From contig CAWGUE010000020.1 of NCBI GenBank assembly GCA_963825595.1, forward strand, positions 1-64,000: 64,000 nucleotides of DNA, read 5' to 3'. This document shows, piece by piece, positions 26,604 to 34,708 of this stretch. Within the stretch, counting starts at the first letter, position 1; each line of letters begins with the position of its first letter. The notes beneath the pieces were generated by a model, which did no database searches, was not told where the DNA came from, and saw only the letters and a program-made list of their open reading frames with translations. The translations under genes were made by a program, and so were the position numbers. This DNA comes from JARFQH01 sp963825595 (GTDB taxonomy: Bacteria > Desulfobacterota > Desulfobacteria > Desulfobacterales > SG8-13).

Positions 26604-26825
26604 GTCCAAAGCAATGTTTGGCCCCTTCAGCGGCGCTGCGGTTTATTTTCTCTCGGCATTCAAGACGCATCATTACTTGTACTCGAATGGACTTGCAAGA
26701 CCACACCCCTGTATTACCTTCTTAAACAAGCTGGTGCATTAAATGTGCGCTGGCGGGAATTATACCGCTTTCTAAAAATAAATTCCGAAACACAGAAGGG
26801 CGGTATAAATAGTGGTCGCAAGAAA

Positions 26826-26842
26826 CGTCCGAATAACGGAAC
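26826..26842 (+). repeat. Flanking repeat, left copy (before MoaD-like gene)
   Basis: CGTCCGAATAACGGAAC matches 27167-27183 at 16 of 17 bases, and similarity continues into an AAA/TTTCTT flank. The two copies bracket the MoaD-like gene. In this copy the stem is broken by mismatches. Confidence 0.6.
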
Positions 26843-26886
26843 CTTTCTTTTTCTATCACTTTTACGTCAATAGAGAGGAATGAACA

Positions 26887-27123
26887 ATGAAAGTGCAGTT
26901 TAAATGTTTTGCCAGTTTACCTGAAAACTACGCGTGCGATTATGCCGAGGGGACGGAGCACGAAATCGAGTCCGGAGAGACCGTGGGAAAGTTCGCGGAT
27001 CGGATGAATATACCAGCGGAAGAAATCAAAATCGTGTTTCTGAATGGAAAGAATGCCACTTTGGACACCGAGTTGAACAACGGCGATCGTTTAGCTTTTG
27101 CGCCGGCAACAGGCGGAATGTAA
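26887..27123 (+). CDS. MoaD/ThiS-like beta-grasp protein ending in GGM
   Basis: This 78-residue ubiquitin-like protein contains ESGETVGKFADRMNIP in the helix region and NGDRLAFAPATGGM at the end. MoaD/ThiS proteins become thiocarboxylated at a C-terminal GG; here one extra Met follows the GG. It would therefore need trimming, or it does not act as a sulfur carrier. Gene context gives no Moa enzyme. The gene has a strong ribosome site (GAGAGGAATGAACAATG), its own terminator and repeats on both sides. Confidence 0.78.
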   Translation: MKVQFKCFASLPENYACDYAEGTEHEIESGETVGKFADRMNIPAEEIKIVFLNGKNATLDTELNNGDRLAFAPATGGM

Positions 27124-27163
27124 TTGGTTAATACGGAAGGTTGGTATTAGTGACTGTAGAAAA

Positions 27164-27190
27164 AAACGTTCGAATAACGGAACGTTTCTT
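27164..27190 (+). terminator. Terminator after the MoaD-like gene (right repeat copy)
   Basis: AAACGTTC (27164-27171) and GAACGTTT (27180-27187) form a perfect 8-base stem with loop GAATAACG, followed by CTTCT. This hairpin is a near copy of 26826-26842 on the other side of the gene. Confidence 0.65.
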
Positions 27191-27337
27191 CTCCATCATC
27201 TTCTCTGGCTCATGCCTGCGGCATTTTTCGGCCGGGAAATATTGTGCAAGGGGTTAGGGGTGATACATTCAGTGCCCCACCGGGCGAGAACCGCGACGCA
27301 CACCTGCCGACGGGATAGCGATAATTGCAGGTGTGCA

Positions 27338-28813
27338 CTACTCTAATTTAGCCACCTTGAGCAAATCTTCGGACCTGTCTTGCACAACCCCATATATGCG
27401 CAGAATCTCGTCGTGTTCGGCCAAGGCCCGTTTATTATCCAAAACGAGCTGTTCCCCTCTTTCTGTTTCGAACACTGTGAAAGCGTTTTCATTCTGTGCA
27501 TCTATTGCTGTGATCATTTGATTCAGATTGATTACCTTCCGGCCGTTTACCTTCACTATCCGTTGGTTGGTATACTCGTTATATCCGACATTAATTTCGG
27601 ACTCCAAAACCTTTATCATAACGACAACTTCTTCTTTATTCTCCTTCGGGTCGTTATTCACGAGATAATTCAAAAGATTGGATGGAGAATTGGTTTCCCA
27701 GTCTTTCCAGGTCCTTAGATAGTTCAATGTCAGAGGGCAAAATACGAGTCCGCCATAAATATAATATTTAGGTTTGGCATCGTATTCACAGGTCGAAACG
27801 AAATAATGATCCCCCAGACCCTTTCTCAGCATCAGTTCGACAGGCAATACCTGCCCCTCGCGGATAACCGATAGTTTCAGGACATCTCCGTATTGATGGT
27901 GCTGAATGAAATGATAAAAGGATGTTCTCTCGTTCCGCCGAAATTCGACGGTGCCATCATCCGCAATGGGATGGTCATCGACCGAGGTGAGGATGTCCGC
28001 GGGATTGAGGATGCCTTCAGATAGCATTCCGGGAGTGACATTGGTCACCAGCACACCGGTCTGAGAACCACTCAGTTTGTACTTGTTTTTGAGGTTCTTG
28101 TTGCCCAGCTTCTGTGTTTTGATCCCGATGCGGGGAAATCCGTCATAGTTTCCATCCCGAACATCATCCAAAAAGTGTTTCACAACTGTTGTCGGCACGA
28201 TGTAACCGATGTTTTCGAAATTTTTATTTTGCTGCATGACGATTCCAACGACTTCATCATCGACAATGGCAGGCCCGCCGCTGTTTCCGGGGTTGATCGC
28301 CGCATCGATTTGCACAGCCAGCAGGTTTTTGAAACTGTGCGCATAAGGGCGGTGTTCTATTCTGGAAATCACTCCCGTTGTCGTGCTCAACGTATCACCG
28401 CCTTCTGGGAATCCATAGACGATGACCTTATCCATAACCTGGGGAAGTTGGCCGAAATCGAGGGTCTTAACCCCTGCGAAAAAGCGTTGATCATCGACCG
28501 TCAACAGGGCCAGGTCTGCCTCATGGGAAATGAATGCGACGTGTGCATTGTATTTAGCAGGTCTTCCATTAAGTTGAACTTGGAGAAAGGTATGGTCACT
28601 GACGACATGCGCATTGGTTAAAATTCTATGGCCGTCTATTACGCATCCGGAGCCGTACCCCCTCCTGGGACCACGGCGATTCCACGGGTTGTCGTAATCC
28701 GGGCTGTTACTGACACAGAATATTTTCACAATCGAATCTCGAATGTCGGTATCTGCCAATGCCGTACTGTTGACCGACACCATGATTGCCATAAACAGAA
28801 CCATAACTCTCAT
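27338..28813 (-). CDS. Exported trypsin-like serine protease with PDZ domains (Deg family)
   Basis: This 491-residue protein has a signal peptide ending near ALADT (residue 21). The protease domain has a complete triad: His69 in ILTNAHVV, Asp100 in HEADLALL and Ser178 in INPGNSGGPA. It is followed by one PDZ-like domain (about 240-330) and a C-terminal domain (about 350-490) resembling that of plant Deg-type proteases. It probably acts in the periplasm. Its leader carries a c-di-GMP-I aptamer and a terminator, so synthesis should depend on second-messenger level. The neighbouring HtrA-like protein at 32567 lacks the triad. Confidence 0.85.
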   Translation of the reverse strand: MRVMVLFMAIMVSVNSTALADTDIRDSIVKIFCVSNSPDYDNPWNRRGPRRGYGSGCVIDGHRILTNAHVVSDHTFLQVQLNGRPAKYNAHVAFISHEADLALLTVDDQRFFAGVKTLDFGQLPQVMDKVIVYGFPEGGDTLSTTTGVISRIEHRPYAHSFKNLLAVQIDAAINPGNSGGPAIVDDEVVGIVMQQNKNFENIGYIVPTTVVKHFLDDVRDGNYDGFPRIGIKTQKLGNKNLKNKYKLSGSQTGVLVTNVTPGMLSEGILNPADILTSVDDHPIADDGTVEFRRNERTSFYHFIQHHQYGDVLKLSVIREGQVLPVELMLRKGLGDHYFVSTCEYDAKPKYYIYGGLVFCPLTLNYLRTWKDWETNSPSNLLNYLVNNDPKENKEEVVVMIKVLESEINVGYNEYTNQRIVKVNGRKVINLNQMITAIDAQNENAFTVFETERGEQLVLDNKRALAEHDEILRIYGVVQDRSEDLLKVAKLE

Positions 28814-28868
28814 TTTTGAGTACCTCGACTCAGGGTTGTTGTTTTTTGGCTCGGCCGGGCTAATTGAT

Positions 28869-28899
28869 AAAAAAACCGAACCACCTTTCGGCAGCTCGG
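28869..28899 (-). terminator. Riboswitch-associated intrinsic terminator
   Basis: On the minus strand CCGA-GC-TGCC, a GAAA loop and GGTG-GT-TCGG form a hairpin (28876-28899) followed by TTTTTTT (28875-28869). It lies between the second c-di-GMP aptamer and the protease start at 28813, and has the same architecture as the terminator at 16667. Confidence 0.82.
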
Positions 28900-28917
28900 C
28901 TCATTTTGCAATGCTCC

Positions 28918-28990
28918 TTTGGCAACCCGGCTACCTTATTTAAGGTCCGTGGCTTTCCGACCCTGTCTCACGACAGGTTAGGCTTTATCT
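28918..28990 (-). promoter_or_regulatory. Cyclic di-GMP-I (GEMM) riboswitch aptamer
   Basis: On the minus strand a perfect stem CCTGTC/GACAGG with a GTGA tetraloop (loop at 28968-28971) is followed by GGTCGGAAAGCCACGG, a stem ACCTT/AAGGT and AGCCGGGTTGCC. These are the class I c-di-GMP riboswitch elements. It controls the protease gene at 27338-28813 through the terminator that follows. Confidence 0.88.
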
Positions 28991-29031
28991 TGGAACCTGT
29001 TCTATGTTTTATGATCCTATTCTATCACAGG

Positions 29032-29049
29032 TTGGACTCTCTCGTCCAA
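29032..29049 (-). promoter_or_regulatory. Palindrome in the probable protease promoter
   Basis: TTGGAC-N6-GTCCAA is a perfect 6-base inverted repeat. On the minus strand TTGGAC could serve as a -35 and TAGAAT 19 bases later as a -10, placing the start just before the c-di-GMP aptamer. The palindrome could be an operator overlapping the promoter. The spacing is long, so this is tentative. Confidence 0.35.
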
Positions 29050-29210
29050 TTTTTCAGGCTTGGTTGATCGAGAAAATAGATCCCGGGGGGGTATACGAGT
29101 GAGGCTCTTGGTATATAGCGATCAGGAAACCATGGATGCGACCATTGGATTTCGCAAAAACAGATGCCGCGCAAGCCGTACACATTGCCATCGTCTGAGC
29201 CGCTAAAGAG

Positions 29211-29639
29211 CTACCGTGTTTCCGGTCCTTGGTATCTCCGGACTCCTTCTTTCACCTGACTCGCTGTGGGAAAATAGACGCTCTGGAAGTGAAATGCCAG
29301 TCCGATTCCCCAGCCCAATACCGACCACTGAAACCACCACGGCCCGGGAGTCAGGATGTTGACCAGGAAAAGCGCTCCATTGGTTATGAGATAACTCCAG
29401 AGGTGCCAGTGGAATCCGAACTTGCGACTTTGGCGCCATTCTTTTTCGTCTTTTTCTCTGGACGTTACCGATATTTCTTCAGCGATAGCGGCCTCGATCA
29501 TTCGGGAATCGAGGCCTAAGTCTTTGCCGATCTCTAGAAGTTCTTCCTGGCTGATGCCGATGCGCCGCTTCAGGTGCAGCGCCCGCTGAATGACACGGTT
29601 AACCTCTTCGGAGCTGTATGTTTGCAGTCGTGTGTTCAT
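29211..29639 (-). CDS. Small 2TM-domain membrane protein
   Basis: This 142-residue protein has a helical soluble N-terminus (YSSEEVNRVIQRALHLKRR, with a helix-turn-helix-like GISQEELLEIGKDLGL) and two closely spaced membrane helices (WSYLITNGALFLVNIL and WSVLGWGIGLAFHF). The C-terminus is short and charged. The arrangement matches the 2TM domain family. Its role is unknown; the N-terminus could bind a partner. GAGGGTTAATG gives the start. Confidence 0.75.
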   Translation of the reverse strand: MNTRLQTYSSEEVNRVIQRALHLKRRIGISQEELLEIGKDLGLDSRMIEAAIAEEISVTSREKDEKEWRQSRKFGFHWHLWSYLITNGALFLVNILTPGPWWFQWSVLGWGIGLAFHFQSVYFPTASQVKEGVRRYQGPETR

Positions 29640-29700
29640 TAACCCTCTTATTTCACGAGCTGCCTGAAAGGCGAAAATATATTTGCATTTTTTCTATTTG

Positions 29701-29737
29701 GTGCCCATCCACGATTGTTGAAAAAATCGATGGGCAC
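29701..29737. repeat. Hairpin next to the MITE-like element
   Basis: GTGCCCATC (29701-29709) and GATGGGCAC (29729-29737) form a perfect 9-base stem with a 19-base A-rich loop, directly left of the palindromic element and upstream of the 2TM gene. It could be a terminator for the CBS gene or part of the repeat unit. Confidence 0.45.
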
Positions 29738-29744
29738 ATGTGTA

Positions 29745-29900
29745 AGTGTCCGATTCATAAATGAGTAATTTTTTCCCTGGGCAAGGCCGCACAAGGGTTT
29801 TAACCGCAGGCGTAGCATGGCTACGTTGAGGATCAAAACCCGCGGAGAATCCCGCCATGGCGGGACCCAGGGGAAAAAGGGCCATTTATGGACGGACACT
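29745..29900. mobile_element. MITE-like palindromic element
   Basis: The ends AGTGTCCGATTCATAAAT (29745-29762) and ATTTATGGACGGACACT (29884-29900) are inverted copies with a 1-base length difference. Inside, TTTTTCCCTGGG (29769-29781) pairs with CCCAGGGGAAAAA (29866-29878). A further inner pair AAGGGTTTT/AAAACCC and a GTAGC-ATGG-CTAC tip complete it. No reading frame is present. A 156-base, fully palindromic, non-coding unit with terminal inverted repeats fits a non-autonomous transposable element or a genomic palindromic repeat. Confidence 0.55.
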
Positions 29901-30016
29901 ATTTGGCAAAAGCCCAAAGTGTCCTTTTCGGTTTACTGCCGCGCCGGCGAATCGCGGATAAAGAATCGATTGGTCCCGTCAAATAAATGAAATTAGGAAA
30001 ATGGCCCGTTTCAGTG

Positions 30017-30475
30017 TTATTTGAGAGTGGACAAAAGATGGCGAATAACATCCTCTTTGCCTATGATTCCTACCAAGTGGTCTTTATCGAGCACGGGTAG
30101 CGTATGGAAATTGCTTTCGACCATGAGGGCGGCAACCGTTTCGAGCGTGGAATCCGGGCGCACAGTGACGGGGTTCGGCGTCATGGCGTCTAATACCGTG
30201 AGAGCGGTTATTTTCCGGACCTGCTTTTCGATCTGTTTTTTTGACGACAACTGGATCACACTGTCAAGCAGTGTAAAAACTGTCGGGATCGGCAGTTTTT
30301 TCTGCTGAGCAATCAGATCGCTTTGGCAGAGAATACCGACCAGGCGGCCGCTGTCGTCCATTACCGGCGCGCCGTTAATCCTGTTCTCGAGTAGGATATT
30401 TCCGGCTGTGGCAATATCCATATCCGGAGTGAGCGTGATCAGGTCGGTGGTCATGATATCATTGACGGTAATCAT
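30017..30475 (-). CDS. Tandem CBS-domain protein
   Basis: This 152-residue protein has two CBS domains: about 1-60 (TVNDIMTTDLITLTPDMDI, VMDDSGRLVGILCQSDL) and about 88-150 (VLDAMTPNPVTVRPDSTLE, VLDKDHLVGIIGKEDV). The pair usually binds adenine nucleotides and signals energy state. No effector domain is fused. AGGAGGGGAGAAATCCATG gives a strong start. Confidence 0.9.
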   Translation of the reverse strand: MITVNDIMTTDLITLTPDMDIATAGNILLENRINGAPVMDDSGRLVGILCQSDLIAQQKKLPIPTVFTLLDSVIQLSSKKQIEKQVRKITALTVLDAMTPNPVTVRPDSTLETVAALMVESNFHTLPVLDKDHLVGIIGKEDVIRHLLSTLK

Positions 30476-30974
30476 GGATTTCTCCCCTCCTGATTGACAG
30501 GGTGAAATATCTTTACGAAATATAACCCTAAATGATCGTAAACAAAACGGGATAGGTTTTTATATAACTGATACATAATGCAATATGTAAATAGAAATGC
30601 CATTTATTAACTCTTCCCATGGAGAGATGTAAATGTCGATTTTTAATCCCTTTTTGTTTACCCTCTGGGAAAGCCGATAATGCCCCGCCTCCTACGTTAT
30701 CAATGGTTCGCAGTATAACAAATACGGCTTCACCCTTGATGCCTTGAATCCGGGGCATCCTCGCCGGAGGCGGACAAGCCTCGACTTTCGCTCAGTTAGG
30801 GTATAAGCGAATAAATGCATGAAAATTTCGGGATATGGACGCATAACGATGAACGGGCTCTGTATCATGAATTCGATGACCTGTTTCCACTTATGCCATA
30901 ATACATCAAATAATAAATGGATCAACCCGGTTCATTGAATCCGGGTTCGAGCGAGATTCGATATTCAGGGAGAG
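30476..30974. other. Gene-free region with palindromic segments
   Basis: These 499 bases show no convincing gene. They contain GC-rich inverted segments (CCTCGCCGGAGG near 30760) and AACCCGG/CCGGGTT (30924-30930, 30941-30947) shortly before the YwbE gene. The stretch 30645-30790 has the look of a dispersed intergenic repeat, but no second copy is present in this window. Confidence 0.4.
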
Positions 30975-31175
30975 ATGCCGGTGAATGGAAGAAATAGGGG
31001 GGATATAAAACCTGGAATAACGGTCGATGTCGTTCTGAAAAAAGACCAGCGAACCGGGAAATTGACCCGGGGTGTCGTCAAGGATGTCCTGACGCGATCG
31101 TTCAGCCATCCCCATGGTATCAAGGTTCGGCTGATCGACGGGCAGGTAGGAAGGGTGAAAAAAGTCCTTTCCTAG
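30975..31175 (+). CDS. ywbE: YwbE family protein
   Basis: This 66-residue basic beta-rich protein is almost entirely covered by the YwbE (DUF2196) signature: VVLKKDQRTGKLTRGVVKDVL, then SHPHGIKVRLIDGQVGRV. The family is widespread, with no established function; an RNA-binding role has been suggested by its KOW-like look. ATG 30975 follows GGGAGAG. A strong terminator lies downstream. Confidence 0.88.
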   Translation: MPVNGRNRGDIKPGITVDVVLKKDQRTGKLTRGVVKDVLTRSFSHPHGIKVRLIDGQVGRVKKVLS

Positions 31176-31252
31176 CGGCATGAACTGCGGATAGTGGAAA
31201 AAAAGGATAGCCATGGTTGCAATCGCAACAAAACTGGTTATCGTTACCTGCC

Positions 31253-31287
31253 AGCACACTCCGGCTTGACGGAGTGTGCTGTTTTTT
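31253..31287 (+). terminator. Strong intrinsic terminator after ywbE
   Basis: AGCACACTCCG (31253-31263), loop GCTTGA and CGGAGTGTGCT (31270-31280) form a perfect 11-base stem followed by GTTTTTT. Confidence 0.88.
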
Positions 31288-31352
31288 AAGGGGTACTGGC
31301 CCAATCGGGCAGCACGCAACACTGGAAGAACACAAAATAGGGGGACGCTGAA

Positions 31353-31907
31353 ATGACAGATCGATCGCATATTACACTTTACAGCGGGGGCCACAAGGGT
31401 GCTGAATCGGAATTCGGCAAGCTGGCTGAACGCTGGGGTATCCAGGAGGTCAACTTCTCGTTCGAAGGGCACGACACCGAAAGAACGCGGGGAATCCGCG
31501 TCCTTGGTCCGAGCGAACTCGACAAGGGAGACGTCAGTATGGAGATTGTTTCCACCCGCATGGGCCGGAATTATACCAAGGCTGAGAAGATCCGTAAGGT
31601 CATTCAGACCATATTTCACATGGTTAATAAAGGGTATCAGATCATTGCCGTCGGCTGGATTCAACCGGACAACACCGTTAAGGGCGGCACCGGTTGGGGA
31701 GTCGAACTGGCGAAACTCTTCAACCGTCCGGTCAGTGTGTATGACCAGGATCGCAAGGGGTGGTTTTCCTGGAAGGATAACAGTTGGATGCCCGATTCGC
31801 CGCTAATTACCGACAAAAACTTTGCGGGAACCGGAACCCGTAACCTCACCGACGACGGCCGTAAAGCGCTGCACGATATTTTCGAGGCTTCCTTTGGACC
31901 CGTGTAA
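31353..31907 (+). CDS. SLOG-like (nucleotide-binding) hypothetical protein
   Basis: This 184-residue soluble protein begins with ITLYSGGHKGAESEFGKLAE, a glycine-rich loop after a beta strand. At about residues 110-122 it has KGGTGWGVELAKLF, a second Gly-rich nucleotide-loop-like motif. This pattern resembles Rossmann-like SLOG/DprA-type domains found in phage and bacterial proteins, but the exact family is not recognised. It lies alone, after a terminator, behind GGGGGACGC. Confidence 0.6.
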   Translation: MTDRSHITLYSGGHKGAESEFGKLAERWGIQEVNFSFEGHDTERTRGIRVLGPSELDKGDVSMEIVSTRMGRNYTKAEKIRKVIQTIFHMVNKGYQIIAVGWIQPDNTVKGGTGWGVELAKLFNRPVSVYDQDRKGWFSWKDNSWMPDSPLITDKNFAGTGTRNLTDDGRKALHDIFEASFGPV

Positions 31908-32008
31908 GAATGCTTTATCCGCGGCCGCATCATTCAAAACTTTGAAACCGCGATGATACTCTCGAAGCCGTCATCTACTGACATTATTTCAGAATAAGAG
32001 CTTAGAAT

Positions 32009-32362
32009 ATGCTCGCCAGCCTACCGGTCATCATCCTGATTCTCGCTGCCACCGGTCTTCCGCCGGTGACGATGAGCAGGAAATTTATCAATATTCACTG
32101 GTGGGACTATGCACTTCCGGCGATCGGCCTGCCAATCTGGATATTGTTGACTGTTGCGGAAATCGGCGAAACGGCCAGCTTGTCAAATCTGGTCATCGAA
32201 GGTTTTTGGATCCTTGTCGCCTCCATCCTGACCCCTTGGGCGCGGTATTTGGTACTGAAACTGAAGTTTCGGTATGCACCGCTCCTGTTTCACTGCATGT
32301 ATGCGGTGCCGGCGATCACCGCTATTTTGTTGCGATTGAATATGCCGACATTGCCGGAATAA
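32009..32362 (+). CDS. Hypothetical four-helix membrane protein
   Basis: This 117-residue hydrophobic protein has about four membrane segments (MLASLPVIILILAATGL, WDYALPAIGLPIWILL, LVIEGFWILVASIL, LLFHCMYAVPAITAILL). No family motif is recognised and the ribosome site is weak, so the start is uncertain. Confidence 0.5.
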   Translation: MLASLPVIILILAATGLPPVTMSRKFINIHWWDYALPAIGLPIWILLTVAEIGETASLSNLVIEGFWILVASILTPWARYLVLKLKFRYAPLLFHCMYAVPAITAILLRLNMPTLPE

Positions 32363-32566
32363 AGCGGGCCCACATCGTTTCGTATCGACCAGAGATGTCA
32401 AATAGCCAGGGGAAATGGTGCCATTTGCGCGCAATAAGTGGCGCCTAACCAACAGCGGGGGGGCAGTGATTTCTTGATTGGCGACCGAACCGGCCCGAGC
32501 CTGATGGTTCCCTTTGTAATCAACGGGTCCATGGGAAATGCGGCCCGCCGCTGTGGGCCGCGTCTT

Positions 32567-33577
32567 TTAGAATGAATAGGTTTTCTGCTGCCCGCCCTTC
32601 ACCGGCTGGATGTGAAGGTGTTGGTAGCGGTCGGCCGAGCGAATCTTCAGGGGCTCGATTTGGGTGCGCTTGAGAACGTCGAGGGGTACCTCCACCCCGG
32701 CGTTGCCGAGGGCCCAGATTCTGCGGTAACAATCAGCCAGAGTACTGACCGGCTCCCTGTTTACGGCCAGAATGATATCGCCGGGTTGCAGACCCGCTTT
32801 TTCGGCCGGGCTATCTGCCGCAACCCGGGTGACGGTCACCCGGCCGTGGCTTTCTTCCAGGTAAACACCCAGCCAGGGCCGAACAGGGAATTGGGATCGT
32901 CCGGTTTCGACGAGAGCCTGCTGGATGGGCTTAAGAAGGTCAATTGGGACGAACATGTTGCCGGGCACCGAACCATATCCGGTTACGGTCAGGCGGGTGA
33001 AAATAGAGCCGATGCCCAGCAAGCGCCCGTCGGGTCCGATGAGCGCCGCACCACCGAAATTGGGATGGGCCGGTGCAATGTAAATGGCGTTTTCGAGAAG
33101 ATACTCCCAGTACCCGGCAAACTCACCCCTGGACATGACATAAGCACGCTGGGCGCTTTCTACCCCCCCGTGAGCTGCAACCAGGACCGGATCACCTTCT
33201 TTCACATCTGCTGAACGCCCCAACTCGACCGGTTTGATATCCGGCGGCGGTGCGATTCGCAGCAAACCGAAGCCTGTTTCGTGGTCGTAGGCCACAAAAG
33301 AGGCGGGAACGGGAGCGGCCGACCCAACGGCCACTTCGATGGATTCGGCCTCCAGGATCAGGTAGCCAATCGTCAGTATGAGGCCCTTTGAATCAATAAC
33401 CACCCCGCTGCCCTCCCGCTCGGTTCCGAGTGCAGCCGCCGTGCGGGCAGATTCGGGTACGACGGTCTGGACCTTCACGATGGCGATCAGCGGATCGTCG
33501 GTATTCCGGGCAGACAACACCGACGGGGTCAGTCCGATTATAATGAAGCAGAGAAAAAGCCGATAGAGTGTATTCAT
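32567..33577 (-). CDS. HtrA/DegP-like pseudoprotease with PDZ domain
   Basis: This 336-residue protein has a signal peptide (MNTLYRLFLCFIIIGL...SA). The trypsin fold is recognisable (GSGVVIDSKGLILT), but all three catalytic residues are replaced. The His position reads Tyr72 (ILTIGYLIL for ILTNAHVV), the Asp position Gly102 (HETGFGLLRI) and the Ser position Phe174 (HPNFGGAAL for GNSGGP). The C-terminal PDZ domain (about 225-320, RPWLGVYLEE, AGLQPGDIILAVN) is intact. It is likely an exported scaffold or peptide-binding protein, not a protease. Confidence 0.82.
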   Translation of the reverse strand: MNTLYRLFLCFIIIGLTPSVLSARNTDDPLIAIVKVQTVVPESARTAAALGTEREGSGVVIDSKGLILTIGYLILEAESIEVAVGSAAPVPASFVAYDHETGFGLLRIAPPPDIKPVELGRSADVKEGDPVLVAAHGGVESAQRAYVMSRGEFAGYWEYLLENAIYIAPAHPNFGGAALIGPDGRLLGIGSIFTRLTVTGYGSVPGNMFVPIDLLKPIQQALVETGRSQFPVRPWLGVYLEESHGRVTVTRVAADSPAEKAGLQPGDIILAVNREPVSTLADCYRRIWALGNAGVEVPLDVLKRTQIEPLKIRSADRYQHLHIQPVKGGQQKTYSF

Positions 33578-33908
33578 TGGTTTTCTCCTGTTCGCGCATC
33601 CGGGAGAAGACGGAAGCGCGGAAACGAGCAGCCGGAAGCGATGGCCGAGGGCGCTTCGCCGGAAGGATTCGCAGCCGGGTTTTTAGGCGTGCGGCGGAGA
33701 TGGGAAGGAAGAAGCTCACCGGGTCTATCCGGGTGAATTATCGACAGGCATCCGCGCTGCAGCCGGATTGAAACGTTCCTGGTATGCCATCCAGCAATTG
33801 ACCCGGGCGCGCGCTTGTACTGGTACTTTGGTCAGTTGATTTTAAAATAATACCTCCTAATCCGACTTGTCAAATATTGGGCGGATTTCTCTATTTTCAC
33901 CCCTCTGA
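33578..33908. other. Non-coding gap
   Basis: These 331 bases separate two minus-strand genes. No convincing frame or RNA is seen; ATTTTAAAATAATACCTCC near 33838 is AT-rich and may mark the end of a decayed gene. Confidence 0.45.
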
Positions 33909-34181
33909 TCACCGCGGCAAATAGGATTCGCTGATCTGCAGGAACGCGTCTGTTTGTTCGCGCTCCCACCGGCGATCGCGTCCCTGCGCTTTGGCCATCA
34001 GCGAAGTGACTTTCGTGCTGTTTCCCTTGCCAAAATCGCTTTGTTCCAAAAGCAACGTGTCGTATCCGCGCGGCGCCGCGTCCACAGTAATTCCGATCCC
34101 CGTGGCACCGCCTCCGATAACCAGTATGTCCCAGGGTTTGTCCCGATCCATGACCCTGCTTAACATTTCCTCACGATTCAT
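33909..34181 (-). pseudogene. GlpD remnant with internal deletion
   Basis: This 90-residue frame has a good start (AAGGAACTGACAATG). The N-terminal half is a glycerol-3-phosphate dehydrogenase FAD site (WDILVIGGGATGIGI, RGYDTLLLEQSDFGKG). The last 26 residues (AQGRDRRWEREQTDAFLQIS) match the extreme C-terminus of GlpD. Everything between, more than 400 residues in a normal GlpD, is missing. The frame is open across the junction, so a small FAD-loop peptide could still be made, but it cannot be an active dehydrogenase. Confidence 0.75.
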
Positions 34182-34480
34182 TGTCAGTTCCTTGGTTTCG
34201 ATTCCTGTCAATAACCGTCAGTAGCAGCACCTTGGCTGCACTACGTCAAATTAAAATCACCCGTTCCTGAAAAGATTTCATGACATTTCAGGGTTTGTCC
34301 ACCGGTCCTATATCGTCATGCGTGCCCAAGGGCATGAGGGCGGTGAAGTCAAACGGCAGCAGATTTCATGGCTCTTGCAGAATAGGCCGAAAAACTATAG
34401 TCTATCTGATATCCATGACTTTGGTGGTTCAGTGGATCCGCTCACCTCCTTGCGGTGACACTAATAACGGGAAGGACGTC

Positions 34481-34708
34481 ATGAACAGCACAACTGTCGG
34501 TATCGGTATCGCAACGTTACTCTTCGGTATTTATTCCCTCTACCTGCGTATCACCCGTAATGACAAGTTCGAGAAGTTGAAGGATATGCAGAATAGATTC
34601 GGTGAGAAAAACGGCGGATTGATGCATTTGTTTCTCTACTGTATTGCCCCGGCCATATTCGGTATCATCATGATCATTGCGGGCAGAAAAGGCTTTTCCA
34701 TGTTTTAA
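34481..34708 (+). CDS. Small two-helix membrane protein
   Basis: This 75-residue protein starts at ATG 34481 with GGGAAGGACGTC before it; a longer frame from 34280 is rejected. It has membrane helices at about 3-22 (VGIGIATLLFGIYSLYL) and 50-70 (LFLYCIAPAIFGIIMII), with a charged loop between them. Family unknown. Confidence 0.65.
   Translation: MNSTTVGIGIATLLFGIYSLYLRITRNDKFEKLKDMQNRFGEKNGGLMHLFLYCIAPAIFGIIMIIAGRKGFSMF

Noticed and set aside
30673..30680. GCCGATAA on the plus strand as a second sigma-28 promoter
   Set aside because: No TAAA is found 15 bases upstream and no flagellar gene follows; a chance match.
30906..31664. A 252-codon open frame on the minus strand
   Set aside because: It covers YwbE, a strong terminator and the SLOG-like gene in reverse, and its translation resembles no protein.
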